A DNA stretch of 64,000 bases from assembly GCF_003675385.1 (NCBI RefSeq), contig NZ_RCWZ01000008.1:97965-161964 (forward strand), in the 5' to 3' direction. This DNA is from Mucilaginibacter kameinonensis (lineage in GTDB: Bacteria; Bacteroidota; Bacteroidia; Sphingobacteriales; Sphingobacteriaceae). The translations under genes were made by a program, and so were the position numbers. Shown in pieces: positions 61,012 through 64,000 of the stretch. Position 1 is the first letter of the stretch. The number at the start of each line of letters is the position of its first letter. The notes beneath the pieces were generated by a model. That model had not been told where the DNA came from and did no database searches. It worked only from the letters and a program-made list of their open reading frames with translations.

Positions 61012-61596
61012 ATGCCGCTTGATCTGATACTAAATAATCTCGAAAAACACATCCACTTAACCCGCGAAGAGCAGGAACTTTTCACTGCCTATTTACAGCC
61101 GAAAAAAATAAAACGCAAGCAATTTTTGCTCACTTACGGTGAAGTGTGTAAATATTCGGCTTTTGTAACAGCCGGTTGCTTGCGGGGATACACGGTTGAT
61201 AAAAGCGGCATTGAACACGTGCTGAGTTTTGCCCCGGCCGACTGGTGGATTGCTGATATGTACAGCCTCATTTCGCAAAAGCCCGGAATCCAGAACATCG
61301 AGGCATTGGAAGACACTGATGTGCTTCTGCTTTCTAAGGCAAACCAGGAAAAGCTATATACACAGATCCCTAAGTTTGAACATTTTTTCAGGATCCTGAC
61401 CGAAAACTCCTTAGTAGCCAGCCAACAACGACTAATTGATAGCCTAAGCTTAACTGCCGAAGAACGCTATAACAACTTTTGCAAACGTTATCCCACCTTG
61501 ATCGATCATCTGCCCCAAAAGCAAATAGCATCATACATTGGTGTAACACCAGAATTTTTCAGCCGGATGAAAAGTGTGATGGTGAGGAAGAAGTAG
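61012..61596 (+). CDS. Crp/Fnr-family transcriptional regulator
   Basis: A 194-residue cyclic-nucleotide-binding-like regulator. The N-terminal beta-roll shows KQFLLTYGEVCKYSAFVTAGCLRGY, and the C-terminal HTH is LPQKQIASYIGVTPEFFSRMKS. The canonical cAMP Arg/Glu pocket is not conserved, as is usual in the Bacteroidota Crp-like group, so the ligand is unknown. A TTG at 61006 is an alternative start. It diverges from the sugar operon across a 284 bp gap and could regulate it. Confidence 0.88.
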   Translation: MPLDLILNNLEKHIHLTREEQELFTAYLQPKKIKRKQFLLTYGEVCKYSAFVTAGCLRGYTVDKSGIEHVLSFAPADWWIADMYSLISQKPGIQNIEALEDTDVLLLSKANQEKLYTQIPKFEHFFRILTENSLVASQQRLIDSLSLTAEERYNNFCKRYPTLIDHLPQKQIASYIGVTPEFFSRMKSVMVRKK

Positions 61597-61678
61597 GTGA
61601 ATGGTTGATTGGATTGATTAGAGAGTGGTTTATACGCCATAAATAACTATTCTCCACTCACCTAATCAACCACTCACC
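61595..61678. repeat. Imperfect inverted repeat after the Crp gene
   Basis: AGGTGAATGGTTGATTGG (61595-61612) and CCTAATCAACCACTCACC (61661-61678) are complementary with two mismatches. The left arm overlaps the Crp stop codon. The words match the direct repeats near 63659 and 63794. Confidence 0.65.
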
Positions 61679-61721
61679 AATTTCTTAACCTACATCAAGT
61701 GCCGCCAGGCAATGCCCCCCT

Positions 61722-61729
61722 TAAATTTG
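61722..61729 (+). promoter_or_regulatory. Candidate -7 box for the pirin gene
   Basis: TAAATTTG matches TAnnTTTG exactly, 25 bp before the ATG at 61755. No clear -33 element is seen. Confidence 0.42.
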
Positions 61730-61754
61730 TGTTACAATTTAAAGGAAACACATC

Positions 61755-62471
61755 ATGGCACAAACCATTTTACATAAAGCTAATACCCGTGGCCATGCAG
61801 ACCATGGTTGGCTGCACAGTTATCAATCATTCAGTTTTGCAGGTTACTATAATCCTCAACGAATGAACTTTGGTGCTTTAAGGGTATTAAATGACGATAC
61901 TGTTGATCCGGGCATGGGCTTTGGCAAACACCCGCATGATAATATGGAAATTATCTCCATTCCGCTGGAAGGTGACCTGGAGCATAAAGACAGCATGAAC
62001 AATGTGGCTGTTATTAAAAACGGTGATATCCAGGCTATGAGTGCCGGTACCGGGATCTTCCATAGCGAATATAATTTTGACCGTACCAGCGAAGTTAAAT
62101 TTCTACAAATCTGGATCTATCCTAACAAACGCAATGTTGAACCGCGTTATGATCAGATCTCGTTAAATCTTGAAGACAGGCATAATAAACTGCAACAGAT
62201 ACTATCTGCCAATCCCGATGGCGCCGGTGTATGGATTCACCAGGATGCATGGTTTCATTTAGGGAAATTTGATAAAGGTTTGACGACTGAATATACCATC
62301 AAAAAAGAAGGTAACGGTGTTTATGCTTTTGTTTTAAGCGGAGAGGTAATTATCAACAGCGAAACATTGAGCAGTCGCGATGCATTGGGCATTTGGGATA
62401 CTGATAAATTTACCATTGAGGCCGGTACCGATGCTGAGTTTTTACTGATAGATGTACCAATGAAATTTTAA
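61755..62471 (+). CDS. Pirin-family protein
   Basis: A 238-residue bicupin of the pirin/YhaK type. The metal site is visible as GFGKHPHDNMEIISIPLEGDLEHKDS (His, His, His, Glu), and MSAGTGIFHSEYN follows. Some pirins have quercetin 2,3-dioxygenase activity and others act as redox-sensitive regulators; which applies here is unknown. It is followed 4 bp later by a small receiver-like gene. Confidence 0.93.
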   Translation: MAQTILHKANTRGHADHGWLHSYQSFSFAGYYNPQRMNFGALRVLNDDTVDPGMGFGKHPHDNMEIISIPLEGDLEHKDSMNNVAVIKNGDIQAMSAGTGIFHSEYNFDRTSEVKFLQIWIYPNKRNVEPRYDQISLNLEDRHNKLQQILSANPDGAGVWIHQDAWFHLGKFDKGLTTEYTIKKEGNGVYAFVLSGEVIINSETLSSRDALGIWDTDKFTIEAGTDAEFLLIDVPMKF

Positions 62472-62475
62472 GATC

Positions 62476-62778
62476 ATGGAAAAGACACAGATACTGGTAA
62501 TTGGCCGGCACCCCGAAATACTGGCCACTGTAGTAAGACTCGTGAACAATAATCCTCACTGGAACGCAACAGGCTGCCTCAGCGATGAGGAAGCCATTGC
62601 GGCGTTCCCTACGCAAGACTTTAAAGTGGTTTTGATGGGCGGTGGAGTTGATGAAAGATCGGAAGGAAAACTAAACGAGTACTTTTATAACAGAAACCCC
62701 AACATTAAGGTAGTGCAACATTTTGGCGGAGGTAGCGGGCTGCTTAGTGCCGAAATATTTGAAGCGTTAAACAAATAA
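62476..62778 (+). CDS. Small protein with degenerate receiver-like fold
   Basis: A 100-residue protein. The pattern QILVIGRHPEILATVVRLVNN, then FKVVLMGGGVDERSEGKL, follows the beta-alpha order of a response-regulator receiver. The acidic pair and the phosphoacceptor Asp positions are replaced (GRHP and MGGG). It is probably a non-phosphorylated scaffold or another small flavodoxin-like fold. It is co-transcribed with the pirin gene. Function unknown. Confidence 0.75.
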   Translation: MEKTQILVIGRHPEILATVVRLVNNNPHWNATGCLSDEEAIAAFPTQDFKVVLMGGGVDERSEGKLNEYFYNRNPNIKVVQHFGGGSGLLSAEIFEALNK

Positions 62779-62786
62779 TAAATTAA

Positions 62787-63608
62787 TTAATGTCCGCTGC
62801 TGCATCCTGATGACGAACATCCGGAGCATCCGCTATGCCCGCCACAGCCACTATGGTTATTACAACCGCTATGGCAGCCATGCCCGGAGTGGCCATGATG
62901 GCCTGTATCCAGATCACCGTAAGCTCCAAAACCTCCGGTATTACAACCAGAAGTTTCACCTGCGTCATTTTTGTTCCAACTCTCCCGTTTAAAAACAACT
63001 ACCAGAAGAACAATAAAAAACGCTAAAAAGCATAAAACAAACATCCCCCCGTCGCCCGACTTCATCGCTATCACGCCGAAACCGAAAGTAAAAATCAAAA
63101 GTACCGGCCATATCTTATTTGCCCTGGGCTTGCGAATTACCCAATTACGCCGTTTGTTAACCCGTTGAAAGTCTATATCTGAGAACCGGGCATTATTTTC
63201 AGGCCAAATATCAGGCGGAGGGTATTGTTGAAATACCTCCGTGTATAGTTTATTGGTATCCGTATAACAAGCATCATATTTAACAGCCTCACTGTCCCCT
63301 CCTTTTGTAGGGTTATGATGAATTTCCCGGCCAAGCGTATCACGACAAAGATCAATCCAGTATGAGCGTGTAAAGGTTAGATGCAGATGCCAGGCCTGAT
63401 CAACAGCATCGGATGGTGTTACACCATTGTCAGATATACAACAAAGGAAAATAAACTTCTTATATTCGGATATAACACGGAGAGCATAATTGGGGTTCCA
63501 ACCGTTTTCACGGGCCAAACGCTCCGAAAATTTAAAAGCAGCTTCAGGATCATTCAATTGAAAATTGAGGATCTTTTGCCAAAGTACGGCTTGTTCTGCT
63601 GTAAGCAT
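62787..63608 (-). CDS. Membrane protein with DUF1399-like start and Cys/His/Gly-rich tail
   Basis: A 273-residue protein. The first half carries the motif DAVDQAWHLHLTFTRSYWIDLC (about residues 64-85), as in glycine-rich-domain (DUF1399/TIGR04222-related) proteins. Two TM segments follow at about 172-186 and 190-207 (FVLCFLAFFIVLLVVVF). The last 50 residues consist mostly of Gly, Cys, His and Ser (for example GHSGHGCHSGCNNHSGCGGH), a likely metal-binding or cross-linking tail. It is convergent with the receiver-like gene. Function unknown. Confidence 0.78.
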   Translation of the reverse strand: MLTAEQAVLWQKILNFQLNDPEAAFKFSERLARENGWNPNYALRVISEYKKFIFLCCISDNGVTPSDAVDQAWHLHLTFTRSYWIDLCRDTLGREIHHNPTKGGDSEAVKYDACYTDTNKLYTEVFQQYPPPDIWPENNARFSDIDFQRVNKRRNWVIRKPRANKIWPVLLIFTFGFGVIAMKSGDGGMFVLCFLAFFIVLLVVVFKRESWNKNDAGETSGCNTGGFGAYGDLDTGHHGHSGHGCHSGCNNHSGCGGHSGCSGCSSSGCSSGH

Positions 63609-63658
63609 ATTGTTTAGGTATATGCACTAAGATAGGAAAATTACTTTCACAAATAAAT

Positions 63659-63810
63659 GGTGAGTGGTTGATTGGAGAGTGGTAAATGGTTGGGTTTTAT
63701 CAGGGCGTTTCCTTCGGCCGGGCTATGCGCTCATACGCCTGCAGGCATTAGGCGCGGGGCCGGTATCCGCTGCTATCCCTAACGCGGGTTGATGGTGAGT
63801 GGTTGATTGG
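63659..63810. repeat. GC-rich palindromic element between two 17 bp direct repeats
   Basis: GGTGAGTGGTTGATTGG occurs at 63659-63675 and 63794-63810. Between them, 63701-63788 is a GC-rich block starting GGGCGTT, with GGCCGGGCTATGCGCT, a GCCTGCAGGC palindrome, then GGCCGGTATCCGCTGCTATC and ending AACGCGGG. Its appearance matches dispersed non-coding elements of this phylum. The remaining bases of the 63609-63948 gap show only the rRNA terminator. Confidence 0.7.
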
Positions 63811-63887
63811 TGAGTAGTGAGTAGCCGGGTTAGGACGTTACTGTGCTGGTCACAGGTATTAGTAGTAGATAAAACAGCCTTTTAAAT

Positions 63888-63921
63888 GCAAAAAGCCTTA
63901 GTGATTAGCTAAGGCTTTTGC
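63888..63921 (-). terminator. Intrinsic terminator of the rRNA operon
   Basis: On the minus strand AAAAGCCTTAGC and CTAAGGCTTTTT form an 11-12 bp stem with a 5-6 nt loop and a T5 run, about 30 bp after the 5S 3' end. Confidence 0.85.
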
Positions 63922-63948
63922 AATGTTGCACCATTAAAGGTGATAAAG

Positions 63949-64000
63949 GGTGGCACCGACCTACTCTCCCACGTTTTACCGCAGTACCATCGGCTCTGGC
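63949..64000 (-). rRNA. rrf: 5S ribosomal RNA, 3' part (runs off the window)
   Basis: Read on the minus strand the last 52 bases end in GGGAGAGTAGGTCGGTGCC, the highly conserved 3' half of 5S rRNA. GGTACTGCGG precedes it. The 5' part and the 23S and 16S genes would lie beyond base 64000. An intrinsic terminator follows. Confidence 0.95.

Noticed and set aside
63701..63788. Insertion sequence remnant
   Set aside because: No transposase frame and only 88 bp; it fits a non-coding palindromic repeat better.

Overview
The window comes from a chromosome of the phylum Bacteroidota, most likely family Sphingobacteriaceae (a Mucilaginibacter/Pedobacter-like organism). The evidence is the gene families present (DUF3109, DUF3108, DUF2480, DUF6427, DUF4834, GLPGLI, the fused NagB/PIG-L protein), the many -7 boxes of the Bacteroidota form TAnnTTTG, the rarity of strong Shine-Dalgarno sites, and several intergenic palindromic repeats. 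No phage, plasmid, insertion sequence or CRISPR array is visible. This assignment is inference from gene content, since no database search was run.

Layout. 1-562 is the 5' part of glyA on the minus strand. 0.8-4.3 kb is a set of exported redox or small-molecule proteins (flavodoxin lipoprotein, SnoaL-like, cupin) plus an aldo/keto reductase, divergent from an AraC regulator. 4.5-8.8 kb carries scpA, a DoxX-like membrane protein and dxs. 8.8-9.9 kb has an AlkB-like dioxygenase and a MazF-type toxin-antitoxin pair. 9.9-12.7 kb has gmd and a Wzi-like outer-membrane protein. 12.8-25.9 kb is a long, mostly minus-strand housekeeping stretch (DUF3109, DUF3108, DUF2480, ppiD, lptC, an outer-membrane protein, coaX, purQ, DUF6427, a glycosyltransferase, an LpxH-like phosphoesterase, DinB, a HAD nucleotidase, upp). 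26.1-32.8 kb on the plus strand has GNAT-marR, uvrB, two small membrane proteins and a YfhO protein. 33-35 kb has two glycosyltransferases. 35-43 kb has a Tricorn-like protease, aconitase and the NagB/PIG-L fusion. 43-55 kb has a membrane-spanning Kelch/winged-helix regulator divergent from a TolC-MacA-MacB tripartite exporter, then an outer-membrane receptor-like barrel with a GLPGLI partner. 55.3-60.7 kb is a five-gene minus-strand operon for uptake and oxidation of a fucose- or arabinose-type sugar. The window closes with a Crp-type regulator, pirin, a degenerate receiver protein, a Cys/His/Gly-rich membrane protein and the 3' end of an rRNA operon (5S rRNA, minus strand).

The least expected content is between the genes. 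The nagB leader has a promoter, a 1:2 hairpin, an alternative 2:3 pairing and a 3:4 intrinsic terminator, which is the classical attenuator layout. A structured minus-strand transcript candidate at 43.39-43.55 kb has its own -7 box, a tRNA/tmRNA-like T-arm and a terminator. Three AAATGTTAAAT boxes spaced exactly 21 bp apart sit upstream of the outer-membrane receptor gene. A two-hairpin repeat occurs twice, both times between convergent genes, where it supplies a terminator. Several long inverted repeats have 18-26 bp arms, and one of them forms the N-terminus of a HAD enzyme. Two enzymes appear to lack a textbook catalytic residue: CoaX has Thr116 where Asp is expected, and the SDR dehydrogenase has Asn159 where the YxxxK Lys is expected.
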